Below are positions 26,058-33,777 of a DNA stretch of 64,000 nt, in pieces; the first letter of the stretch is position 1; each line of letters begins with the position of its first letter. The position numbers were made by a program, and so were the translations under genes. Origin of the DNA: JBEKZD01 sp050013395 (GTDB lineage Bacteria > Verrucomicrobiota > Verrucomicrobiia > Palsa-1439); NCBI GenBank assembly GCA_050013395.1, contig JBEKFI010000001.1, positions 1 through 64,000 of the forward strand, read 5' to 3'. The notes under the pieces were generated by a model that was given only the letters and a program-made list of their open reading frames with translations, did not search any database and was not told the origin of the DNA.

Positions 26058-26291
26058 TCACTTCGCGTTGGCCGGTGGGGCAGGTTTGTTCAGACAGCAA
26101 GCGCCATTGCCGATGCCGAATTTATACAAGAGACGTTTCATCAGGCACCAGTCCGTGATGCCTGCCACCACCAGGTTCGCGCCGACGAAGGCCGTGAACC
26201 AGAGCCAGTTCACGTTGACCCAATGGGCCAACGCGAGGCTGATGAGGATAAAACTGCCGGCGATGATGCGGATGTAGCGTTCGAGAGTCAT
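26058..26291 (-). CDS. DUF2892 inner-membrane protein
   Basis: A 77-residue protein with the DUF2892 pattern: MTLERYIRIIAGSFILISLA, a second helix LWFTAFVGANLVVAGITDWC, and a basic cysteine-containing tail. The same fold forms the membrane part of YgaP-type rhodanese proteins and is common next to sulfur or metal redox genes. It lies 22 bases behind a DUF6132 gene. A paralogue sits at 33459-33647, also beside a DUF6132 remnant. Confidence 0.85.
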   Translation of the reverse strand: MTLERYIRIIAGSFILISLALAHWVNVNWLWFTAFVGANLVVAGITDWCLMKRLLYKFGIGNGACCLNKPAPPANAK

Positions 26292-26313
26292 GGGATGCTC
26301 CTCCTGTGTTTCG

Positions 26314-26481
26314 TTAGCGAAAAGAACCGGCGAACAGGTCGCCCAGCAATATGCCGCCCAGTGTGCTGATCCACGGGTTGCTTGTCAACGGGCATGCGCC
26401 TGTCGCGCAGCCAATGAACCGGTAATTGGCAAATCCAATCAACCCACCGACGAGAATGCCTGCGATAATCTTGGTAATCAT
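26314..26481 (-). CDS. DUF6132 small membrane protein
   Basis: A 55-residue protein, MITKIIAGILVGGLIGFANY, followed by the family signature IGCATGACPLTSNPW and a second glycine-rich helix. Its ATG overlaps the stop of the anti-sigma-like gene (ATGA), so the genes are coupled. The two cysteines of the GC...C motif suggest a redox or metal role, which is not established. A truncated paralogue is at 33670-33768. Confidence 0.8.
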   Translation of the reverse strand: MITKIIAGILVGGLIGFANYRFIGCATGACPLTSNPWISTLGGILLGDLFAGSFR

Positions 26482-26720
26482 GGTCGATGTGTGTCCTTAC
26501 AGTGTTGGCGCAAGGCGGCATGCAAACGGTCGTGGAACTGCGCGGGCAACTCGTACGGCTGACCGTTCTTGTAGAGCGTGATGGTCTTGCGGATGTTGTC
26601 CACGACGATCTGGCAGGGATTGCAGCCCGCCAGATGTTTCTCGAACTCGTCGCAGATGGCCGGGTCAGCCGTGCCGTCCACGTACTCGTTCAGCAGCGCC
26701 AATAGTTCTTCGCATTTCAT
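26478..26720 (-). CDS. Zinc-finger anti-sigma factor
   Basis: An 80-residue protein of the zf-HC2 type: MKCEELLALLNEYVDGTADP, then a C-x(n)-HLAGCNPC zinc-binding set and a short C-terminal helix. Such proteins hold ECF sigma factors inactive and are normally encoded directly after the sigma gene. Here the expected sigma gene is missing; only its last 60 or so codons remain about 1 kb upstream (27684-27866). It is coupled to DUF6132 and DUF2892 downstream. Confidence 0.8.
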   Translation of the reverse strand: MKCEELLALLNEYVDGTADPAICDEFEKHLAGCNPCQIVVDNIRKTITLYKNGQPYELPAQFHDRLHAALRQHCKDTHRP

Positions 26721-26929
26721 GGTTCACTCTGCACTGAGCCGCGAAGACGGGAAAGGTTACAGGGAAACATAGAAGATCTTTTGGCAGGGGAACGCGTTTG
26801 CCGGCAAACCAAGAGAGGAGCGCGGTTCTTGGTCAACGACTCGCGGCGAGGGACGCGCGGCCATGGTCGCGCTTGGTATGATTAGCTATCACGAAGCGGA
26901 CGTGGACTTTTCCAAGCACGGATGGACAT

Positions 26930-27481
26930 GTGCAGTCCAAACTCTGTGGGAACTATGTAAGTCTGAAACTAGACGACCTCGATCCTGTGTCTCTGAAGGC
27001 CACGGCGAATCATGCGCGCGCGTGGATCGAGGGGCGTGAGAGGCAGAAAGAGGCTGGTTTCATCTTCGTTTCGTGGTTTGCTTCTCGGCAGCTTTCGCGC
27101 GAGGAAAAGTTGGATCTACAAAGTGCTGCTGCGATCTGGGTTGAAAATAATAGTTCGCACTTTACCGGATCTGTCCTCGCCGTTGCATTGCGCCTGCCGA
27201 CTGCGTCGCCGAGAGAAGAAGCCACGCTCTTGTCTCGAGCGCGTTCATGGCTTCAGGCGCACTCGGACAAAACATCCGCAGCTGAGGCTATCACCGCGTT
27301 GATAGAAAGACCCTGTATAAGTTCGCACCTTCGAGATGAGGCGGTACAGCTCGCTTTGGGTCTCGCTTGGCGCACGAATCCTAATACTGTTCGAAATGCC
27401 TTGGAGGCGGCACGGGAGCTACTTCCGAAAACCAGCCTGATAAGAGAAGAGATTGACAAAGTGCTTGATGCAGGCACCTGA
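26930..27481 (+). CDS. Unrecognised helical protein
   Basis: A 183-residue protein that I do not recognise. It is rich in alpha-helical segments with alanine and leucine (DLDPVSLKATANHARAWIE, SAAEAITALIERP, TVRNALEAARELLP), which suggests a HEAT/ARM-like or similar repeat fold. No signal peptide. GTG at 26930 is used as start, with no clear ribosome binding site. It lies on the plus strand between the anti-sigma gene and the sigma relic, so its arrival may have split that pair. GC content is lower than in the neighbours. Confidence 0.55.
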   Translation: MQSKLCGNYVSLKLDDLDPVSLKATANHARAWIEGRERQKEAGFIFVSWFASRQLSREEKLDLQSAAAIWVENNSSHFTGSVLAVALRLPTASPREEATLLSRARSWLQAHSDKTSAAEAITALIERPCISSHLRDEAVQLALGLAWRTNPNTVRNALEAARELLPKTSLIREEIDKVLDAGT

Positions 27482-27683
27482 AATGGAGTGTGTCGGTTGC
27501 TGGCGTTCTGATGGCGTCTGATCGCTGCCGCATGCTTGGCAAAGGCGATCACAAAGTACATCTCCGAAGCAACGTTGACATTGTGTGGCAGCGAGATCTC
27601 ACAAAGAAACGACGGACGCGCCGCTTCACGAAGGTGGCCTACAGGCATTTATGCGGCAGTTTTCAGCAGAGCTGCGGCGGTCA

Positions 27684-27866
27684 TCAATGCCCGTGTGGCG
27701 TGATGCGCTTGTGTTCGTCGCCGAAGGCGCGGGTGAGTTGTTCGCGGAGTTGGAGCCGGGCGCGGAGGAGGCGGACTTTGACGTTGGCTTCGCTCAGGTC
27801 AAGCGCGTCGGCGGTTTCCTTCACGGACAAACCTTCGACATCGCGCAGGAGGAACAATTGGGCGAG
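27684..27866 (-). pseudogene. C-terminal relic of an ECF sigma factor
   Basis: The minus strand reads QLFLLRDVEGLSVKETADAL, then DLSEANVKVRLLRARLQLRE, sigma-70 region 4 with its helix-turn-helix, ending FGDEHKRITPHGH. Region 2 is absent. The fragment abuts the stop of the nucleotide-sugar dehydrogenase. It is very similar to the frameshifted sigma gene at 29619-30373 and was probably the partner of the zf-HC2 anti-sigma factor. Confidence 0.75.
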
Positions 27867-27875
27867 AGGCCTGCC

Positions 27876-29552
27876 CTATCGCCGCTTTGACGCGGGCGAG
27901 CGCAGCTTCTTGCGCAGTTCTTCCTTGATACGTTGGATATGGCCGCGGCCGAGCGCCTTGACTTCGCAGCCCAACTCGAAGTAGCGCCGAATCTTGTCGT
28001 CGCTCAGAATCCCGTAGCAATCGATCACCGCCAGCGGTCCGCCCGCCCACTTGACCACGTCGTCGGGCTGCAACGCCAGATACGCGGCGTGCGGCACGGC
28101 GAAGATCACCGCCTCGGCGTGGTCGAGCACGGCCTTGAGATCCTTCTGGACGCGAACGTTGACCAGCTCGTTTTGGCTGCGGAAAAATCGTTTCCACGAG
28201 TGCCCCGGTGCGGGATAGGTGTCCTGTTTCTCCAACTCGTACCAGTGGTCGACGTACGGATCGTGAACGCGCATCTCGGCGCCCATCTCGGTCAGTTTGC
28301 GCACGACCATCTCGCTGCCGCTGTAACGCGTGTCGCCCACGTCCTGACGATAACTGGCGCCGCAGATGACTACGTCGGCGCCGGCGATGTAACGGCCCAT
28401 GTTCCGCAACGCGTCGCGGGTCAACTCGGCCACGTGCAGGCCGCGCGTGTCGTTTACGTCGATCGCCGTCGGCGTGATCTTGAACACGCTGTCGCCGTCC
28501 TCGAACCCGAGGATGTGCTTGTACGCCCAGTAACCGAGCCCGCCGTCCTTCGGCAAACAGTAACCGCCGATGCCAGGGCCGGGGAAAATGATGTTGCTGT
28601 GGGTGGGGCGCATCTTGATCGCGTTGATGACCTTGATCAGGTCCACGCCGTTGCGCTCCGCGAACACACTCCACTCGTTGAGGAACGCGAGGATCGTGGC
28701 CCTGTACGAGTTTTCGACGATCTTGGTCGTCTCCGACTCGATGGGCCGATCCATAACGGTCAGCGGATAATCCCTCGTGTTCAGCACCTCGTGGAGGAAC
28801 TTTCCGACGCGCTGGCGCGCCCTGGTGTTGCAGCCGGCGCAGACCCGCCAGAAATCACGAATGCTCGCGACGTATTCGCGCCCGGGCATGACCCGCTCGA
28901 AACTGTGAGCCAGCAACGGCTCGGACTTGATGCCCCGCGCTGCAAACGCCTTCTTCAGAATGGGCCACGCCACAAATTCCGTAGTGCCCGGTGCCACAGT
29001 GGTTTCGATGAGCACGAGGCAGTTGGCCGTGATCTTTTCACCGATGGTACGCATCGTCGCTTCCAGCGCAACCATGTCGGCCTCGCCCGTGCGCATGTCG
29101 CCGAGGCTTTGCTTGGCGTAATCGCATTGCACGTCCACCACGACGCAGTCGGCGAGCTTCAGGCAATTGCTGTTGTAAGTGGCCGTCAGCGTCTTTTTCT
29201 CCAGCACGCAGCGGGAAATGATTTGGTCCACCTCGGGATCTTCGGCTTTCACGGGCGATTGTCCCCGGTTCAACAACGCGATTTTCCAGAAGCTGCGCGT
29301 GCTGGGCCGCTGGCAACCGATGACGAACTTGCTAGGCCGCCCTTTCTTGTCCACGGTATCGGCCACGATGGCCGCCATCACCGCGCCGACGAAACCGACA
29401 CCCATCACGACGACGATTTCCTTGCCTTCCTTGCGGGCCCGGCGCGCCAGTTTTTCGAGGCGCGCAAACTCGGGCGGGTAATCCTTTTCCCTGGGAAGCG
29501 GAATCTTCTCGCCGCTGGGGCTAAGTGAATACTCGATGCTGTTCTCTGCCAT
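27876..29552 (-). CDS. Nucleotide-sugar dehydrogenase (UDP-glucose/GDP-mannose dehydrogenase family)
   Basis: A 558-residue enzyme that would oxidise the C6 alcohol of an NDP-sugar to the uronic acid, for surface polysaccharide. The NAD-binding loop is VVMGVGFVGAVMAA near residue 50. The middle domain has ETTVAPGTTEFV and ETTKIVENSYRATILAFLNE, and the catalytic cysteine is in GPGIGGYCLPKD near residue 340. The C-terminal NDP-sugar domain follows (VVICGASYRQDVGDTRYSGS). It is longer than the usual 430-460 residues because of an N-terminal extension of about 45 residues and internal loops. No glycosyltransferase is next to it, so the exact substrate is open. Confidence 0.87.
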   Translation of the reverse strand: MAENSIEYSLSPSGEKIPLPREKDYPPEFARLEKLARRARKEGKEIVVVMGVGFVGAVMAAIVADTVDKKGRPSKFVIGCQRPSTRSFWKIALLNRGQSPVKAEDPEVDQIISRCVLEKKTLTATYNSNCLKLADCVVVDVQCDYAKQSLGDMRTGEADMVALEATMRTIGEKITANCLVLIETTVAPGTTEFVAWPILKKAFAARGIKSEPLLAHSFERVMPGREYVASIRDFWRVCAGCNTRARQRVGKFLHEVLNTRDYPLTVMDRPIESETTKIVENSYRATILAFLNEWSVFAERNGVDLIKVINAIKMRPTHSNIIFPGPGIGGYCLPKDGGLGYWAYKHILGFEDGDSVFKITPTAIDVNDTRGLHVAELTRDALRNMGRYIAGADVVICGASYRQDVGDTRYSGSEMVVRKLTEMGAEMRVHDPYVDHWYELEKQDTYPAPGHSWKRFFRSQNELVNVRVQKDLKAVLDHAEAVIFAVPHAAYLALQPDDVVKWAGGPLAVIDCYGILSDDKIRRYFELGCEVKALGRGHIQRIKEELRKKLRSPASKRR

Positions 29553-29618
29553 GGTTTGGGTTCTCCCGTTCTGTGAGGCGGAAGCTAAGGGATTGGCGGC
29601 GGTTTGTCAGCCAGAATC

Positions 29619-30373
29619 TCATTCTCCCGGCTTCATTTCCTTGTTGCTCTTCGCCTCCTGACTCGTCTTGGCGGAGACCGGGAACTGCGCTCCTCTTGAA
29701 CTGGGACCGCTCTGCAATGCTGTCTTCTCAACCTTGGAGAGACGGTGTCGAGTCTCATCGCCGAAGGCGCGGGTGAGTTGCTCGCGCAGTTGGAGCCGAG
29801 CGCGCAGCAGGCGCACCTTGACGTTGGCTTCGCTGATGTCCAAAGCTTCCGCCGTCTCCTTCACCGACAATCCTTCGATATCCCGCAGCAGGAAAACGAC
29901 GCGGTGGCTTTCGTCGAGCGCGGTCAACGCGTCGTCGATCAGGCGGGCCGTTTCATTGCGTTGGGCGAGTTGTTCGGGAGATTCGCGCCAGTCGGCAATG
30001 TATTCGGGGTGCGGAATCGCGCCGCTTTCTTCGCTTGATTCGGTTGCTTCTTCGAGGGAAACGCTCGGCAGACCTTTGCGTTTGCGGATGACCTTTAGCG
30101 CGGCGTGGGTGGCGATGCGCGAGAGCCAGGTGCCAAAACTCGCTTCTTCGCGGAAGTCGGCGAGGCGTTCCAGCGCGCTGAGGAAGGCCTCTTGCGTCAC
30201 GTCTTCGGCGTCCTGTTGGTTGGCCGGTGATGCGGCGCGCGAGCGTGTAGATCCGTCGTTCGTGGCGGTTTGACCAATTCCTCGAACGCGCCGAGGTCGC
30301 CCGCCCGGGCGCGTCCGACCAGCCCGCCATCGTCACTCGGGCGGGCAAGCTCGGCATCTGGGAGGGACTCCAT
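29619..30373 (-). pseudogene. ECF sigma factor with two frameshifts
   Basis: Region 2 begins after ATG 30373 (MESLPDAELARPSDDGGLVG, then AGDLGAFEELVK). Near 30264-30271 the frame shifts to RHERRIYTLARRITGQPT, and near 30211-30222 to DAEDVTQEAFLSALERLADF, after which regions 2.4 and 4 are intact (SVKETAEALDISEANVKVRL). The two shifts do not compensate. The longest remaining frame starts at a GTG at 30200 and lacks most of region 2. It is closely related to the relic at 27684-27866. Sequencing errors would have to occur twice to explain it otherwise. Confidence 0.65.
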
Positions 30374-30386
30374 CTCGGAACGCCGA

Positions 30387-31412
30387 TCAATAACTGAATT
30401 TTCCGAGTTGCACCTTGCCGCGGAAGACCCTGTAGATGACCGCGGTGTACGCCAACACGAACGGCATGCCGAGCAGCGCGATGGTCGCCATGATCACCAG
30501 CGTCTTCTCCGATGAAGCCGCGTTGTAAATCGTCAGGCTCCAGTCGGGATTCAGCGAGGAATGAATCAGGTCGGGAAACAGCGCGATCCCGAACAGGAAC
30601 GTCAGCGCCGCAATCGTGGCGCACGACGACGCGAACGCGTAGCCCGGGCGGCCGAGGTAAATGGCGCGCGGAATGTTGGCAACGGCGACCACGTTGAGCA
30701 CGACCACAAGCCACATCCACGGATGCACGCGAAAGTTACGCGTTGCCAGTCCCGCCGTGGCGGGATCCACCAGCGTGAAGATGGTTGTGAGCAAGTACAG
30801 TACGAGAAAGAAACCAAATGCTCGCCACATCCAGCCGTGGATCTTCTTCTGCAGTTCGCCCCCCGTTTTCAGATAGAGGTAGATAGAACCATGCATGGCA
30901 AACAACGCGACTGTAAAACACCCGACCAGTAAAGCGTACGGAGGCAGCAGGTCAACGAAGCGACCGCTGAACTCGCCGTCAGCACCAATGGGCATGCCGT
31001 GCATGGCGTTGCCGACAGCCACGCCGAATAACAGAGTCGCGACCGTGCTGGCGACGCAGAATGACACATCCCAAAACATCCGCCACGCTGGCGTATCCAG
31101 TTTGCTGCGAAACTCTATCGAGACCGCACGGAAAATCAGCGCGAACAGCAGCACCATGAACGCGGTGTAAAATCCCGAGAACACCGTGGCGTAAGCATTG
31201 GGGAACGCTGCGAACAGGGCACCACCAAATGTCACCAGCCAGACTTCGTTGCCGTCCCAAAGCGGCCCGATGGAGTCCATCAGGATGCGCCGCTCTTCGT
31301 CTTTGCGCACCGAGAGATGCAGAATGCCGACACCGAGGTCAAATCCGTCGAGGATCGCGTAACCGGTCAGCAGGACTCCCAGCAGAACGAACCAAAGGAC
31401 ATGGAGATCCAT
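30387..31412 (-). CDS. cydB: Cytochrome bd ubiquinol oxidase subunit II
   Basis: A 341-residue, eight- to nine-helix subunit. The start MDLHVLWFVLLGVLLTGYAI, the DGFDLGVG motif and GPLWDGNEVWLV are typical. It pairs with CydA to reduce O2 with high affinity without pumping protons. It is separated from cydA by about 550 bases that hold a broken DUF559 gene between two palindromic repeats, which is unusual for this operon. The ATG at 31412 is chosen over an upstream frame made of repeat sequence. Confidence 0.95.
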   Translation of the reverse strand: MDLHVLWFVLLGVLLTGYAILDGFDLGVGILHLSVRKDEERRILMDSIGPLWDGNEVWLVTFGGALFAAFPNAYATVFSGFYTAFMVLLFALIFRAVSIEFRSKLDTPAWRMFWDVSFCVASTVATLLFGVAVGNAMHGMPIGADGEFSGRFVDLLPPYALLVGCFTVALFAMHGSIYLYLKTGGELQKKIHGWMWRAFGFFLVLYLLTTIFTLVDPATAGLATRNFRVHPWMWLVVVLNVVAVANIPRAIYLGRPGYAFASSCATIAALTFLFGIALFPDLIHSSLNPDWSLTIYNAASSEKTLVIMATIALLGMPFVLAYTAVIYRVFRGKVQLGKFSY

Positions 31413-31451
31413 CTTCAACTTCCTTTCGTGTTCACGTTGGAACCTGATTGT

Positions 31452-31495
31452 CCCCTCTCCCTTGCGACGCAAGGGAGAGGGTCAGGGTGAGGGTT
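31452..31495. repeat. Composite palindrome behind the broken DUF559 gene
   Basis: CCCCTCTCCCTTGC...GCAAGGGAGAGGG then TCAGGGTGAGGG. Read on the minus strand it follows the DUF559 remnant as AACCCTCACCCTGACCCTCT, the same as behind the intact copy at 60519. Confidence 0.88.
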
Positions 31496-31831
31496 CCCCG
31501 CCGTCCGTGATTCCAATTCGATCAAGGTCGCGGCCAGCACGCCTTCTTCGTTGTCGTTAAGCTGAAAATTCCAGAAACGTAGCACACGCACCCCCCTGCT
31601 TCTCACGTACGCGTCCATGTTGGTGTCCGCTTCCTTGCGCTGCGGCGCGCCGTGTACATCGCCGTCCAGTTCCACAGCAAACTTCGCCGCGGCGCAGTAG
31701 AAAACCCGAGACGTAAGGACCGAGCGGATGCTGGCGCCGAAACTTGAAAGCTGCAAACCGCCGATTTCGTAGGAGCCGCCAAAGCCATTGTTCGGCCAAG
31801 GTGGCGTTTCGCCGTAGAGAACGGGCACGAA
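31496..31831 (-). pseudogene. Frameshifted DUF559 (Vsr-like endonuclease) gene
   Basis: The minus strand reads RSLRRNATLAEQWLWRLLRN, then FAAFKFRRQHPLGPYV in one frame. Near 31705-31715 it shifts to FYCAAAKFAVELDGDVHG and VRVLRFWNFQLNDNEEGVL in another. This is the same protein as the intact gene at 60184-60732. The normal start position is also altered, although an ATG still follows the upstream repeat at 31852. It lies between cydA and cydB and is bracketed by palindromes on both sides. Confidence 0.8.
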
Positions 31832-31852
31832 TCGTCGAGGAATTCGGGACAT

Positions 31853-31917
31853 CCCCCTCACCTTGATCCCGCTCTGAGCGGGATTGATCCTCTCCCCCGT
31901 GCATCGGGGGAGAGGAG
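31853..31917. repeat. Composite palindrome before the broken DUF559 gene
   Basis: Read on the minus strand: CTCCTCTCCCCCGATGCACG, GGGGGAGAGGATCAA, an extra small hairpin (TCCCGCTCAGAGCGGGA), then TCAAGGTGAGGGGG directly before an ATG. It corresponds to the element before the intact DUF559 gene at 60140-60183. Confidence 0.88.
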
Positions 31918-31963
31918 ACACCAAGTGCGCGCGCAGGGTGATGGAATGCCTCTAAGTTCTTCT

Positions 31964-33391
31964 TCATTTCTTGTCCTCGGTCAGCGAGGCGCCGCCCGTA
32001 CCGGCGCGCAGGCCGGCGACTCCGAGCAACGCGCTCGGTGACGTTGCGGCGGGAATAGCCTCGACCGGCTCCGGGCCGTGCTTGATCCTGCCATCCAAGA
32101 CATACACCCAAACAGCAAACAGCATGACGTAGATCAGGAGGAAGACGATGATCGAACCGACGACCTGATCCGCGACAATCGCTTTCGACACCGCGTCGCT
32201 CGTGCGCAGCATGCCGTACACGACCCACGGCTGCCGCCCGACCTCCGCCGTCACCCAACCGAGTTGATTGGCGATGTACGGCAGAGGCACGGCGAATACA
32301 AACACCCACATCAACCAGCGCTTGGCGAACAACGTTCCGCGCCAACGCAGGCAGGTTGCGAAGAGCGTGATGACGATGAAAAAGATTCCCAGCCACACCA
32401 TGCTGTGAAACGAGTGGAACGTCACCGTCACGGGCGGCCAATCTGTGCGCGGGATTTTGTCCAGACCATTGACAGGCTCGCGGAAGTTGCCGTGCACCAG
32501 GAAGCTCAACAGACCTGGAATTGCCAAACCGTGTTCGACTCTTCGCTCGTTCTCGCCGGGCAGCCCGAAAACATACAGTGGCGACGGCCCTGTTCCCGTT
32601 TCGAAGCGCGCCTCCATCGCCGCCAATTTGGCTGGCTGCGTGACCGCAACCTTCTTCGCCTGCAAGTCGCCTTGGACAAGCGCCGCCAGCGACATCACGG
32701 TGGCCAAGGTCAACGCGGAATGGAAACTCTTCTTCGCGAACTCGACGTGTCGTTCCCTCAGAAGGTAATACGCCGAAACACTCATCACGAAGAACGCGCC
32801 GAGGATGTACGCGCCGATCCACACGTGCAGCAGCCGGGGCACACTCGACGGATTGAACACCATCGGCCAGAAGTCGGTGATCTCGGCTCGTGCGCTCGCG
32901 CCCGAGCCGACGATGTGAAAGCCCGCAGGCGTCTGCTGCCACGAGTTGGCCACCACGATCCAGACGGACGAAAAGAGCGCACCGAGCGCCACCATGCAGG
33001 TCGAGAAGAAATGCATTTGTTTTGAGACCTTGTCCCAACCGAATACGAGCACGGCCAGGAAGCCCGATTCGAGGAAGAACGCGAAGATGCCTTCCGCCGC
33101 CAAGGCCGAGCCGAAGATATCGCCCACGTACCGCGAGTAGGTCGCCCAGTTCGTTCCGAACTGAAATTCCATGACGATGCCTGTGGCGACGCCGACGGCG
33201 AAGTTGATGGCGAAAATCTTGGTCCAGAATCTTGCCGCCTCCTCGTACTGGCGATCACCGCTTCTGAGATATTTCCACTCCAACGAAACGAGCAGGCCGC
33301 CGATGCCGATCGTCAGCGGCGGGAACAGGTAGTGGAACATGATTGTCAGCGCAAACTGGATGCGTGATAAAGTGACAACGTCGAATTGCAT
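31964..33391 (-). CDS. cydA: Cytochrome bd ubiquinol oxidase subunit I
   Basis: A 475-residue subunit with all main features: the N-terminal heme ligand in QFALTIMFHYLFPPLTIG, the b558 histidine, GRQPWVVYGMLRT and the long periplasmic region between helices 5 and 7. The Q loop is short, as in the cyanide-insensitive-type oxidases. It oxidises quinol and reduces O2 to water at the inner membrane. Upstream lies a DUF2892 gene 67 bases away, downstream (after the DUF559 insertion) cydB. Confidence 0.95.
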   Translation of the reverse strand: MQFDVVTLSRIQFALTIMFHYLFPPLTIGIGGLLVSLEWKYLRSGDRQYEEAARFWTKIFAINFAVGVATGIVMEFQFGTNWATYSRYVGDIFGSALAAEGIFAFFLESGFLAVLVFGWDKVSKQMHFFSTCMVALGALFSSVWIVVANSWQQTPAGFHIVGSGASARAEITDFWPMVFNPSSVPRLLHVWIGAYILGAFFVMSVSAYYLLRERHVEFAKKSFHSALTLATVMSLAALVQGDLQAKKVAVTQPAKLAAMEARFETGTGPSPLYVFGLPGENERRVEHGLAIPGLLSFLVHGNFREPVNGLDKIPRTDWPPVTVTFHSFHSMVWLGIFFIVITLFATCLRWRGTLFAKRWLMWVFVFAVPLPYIANQLGWVTAEVGRQPWVVYGMLRTSDAVSKAIVADQVVGSIIVFLLIYVMLFAVWVYVLDGRIKHGPEPVEAIPAATSPSALLGVAGLRAGTGGASLTEDKK

Positions 33392-33458
33392 TGCTCAATC
33401 CCTTCGTTGCTGTGGCGGCGATACTTCGCGCCGCACGCGCCGCCTACGCCAAACTTCT

Positions 33459-33647
33459 TCAGGATGTCTCTCCCATCAGACACCAGCGGGTGATGCCCGC
33501 TTGCAGCAGATTGGCGCCGACAAAGGCGGTGAACCAAAGCCAGCCCCGCTCCGAGCGGGGCCAGTAGGGGCTCACAAAGTGCGCCAGCAAAAGGCTGATG
33601 AGGACAAAAGACCCGGCGATGATGCGGATGTAACGTTCAAGTGTCAT
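33459..33647 (-). CDS. DUF2892 inner-membrane protein, second copy
   Basis: A 62-residue protein, MTLERYIRIIAGSFVLISLL, then LWFTAFVGANLLQAGITRWC, nearly the same as 26058-26291. A GTG/ATG five codons earlier (33662) is possible. It precedes cydA and follows a DUF6132 remnant. The repeated neighbourhood suggests duplication of a two-gene unit. Confidence 0.83.
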   Translation of the reverse strand: MTLERYIRIIAGSFVLISLLLAHFVSPYWPRSERGWLWFTAFVGANLLQAGITRWCLMGETS

Positions 33648-33669
33648 GGCCTCTCCTCCCAACTTGTTT

Positions 33670-33768
33670 TCAGTGGAACGGACTCGCGATCATCCCGCCG
33701 ATGACCATGCCGTACAATGTGCTCGTCCAAGGATTACTTGTCAATGGACACGCGCCCGTCGGGCGGAC
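33670..33768 (-). pseudogene. Truncated DUF6132 gene
   Basis: The minus strand reads TGACPLTSNPWTSTLYGMV, then IGGMIASPFH, the second half of DUF6132. The N-terminal helix is missing: the sequence upstream is the end of the glucan phosphorylase gene, and one extra base disturbs the C(P)PTG part. It is a remnant of the partner of the adjacent DUF2892 gene. Confidence 0.65.
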
Positions 33769-33777
33769 AATTCGCCT

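Noticed and set aside
26879..27040. A plus frame beginning MISYHEADVDFSKHGW before the unknown helical protein
   Set aside because: It overlaps the called gene in another frame and is soon rich in arginine; may be a decayed N-terminal piece, not supportable.
27933..29528. A 531-codon frame opposite the nucleotide-sugar dehydrogenase
   Set aside because: Shadow; the dehydrogenase has its catalytic cysteine and NAD loop intact.
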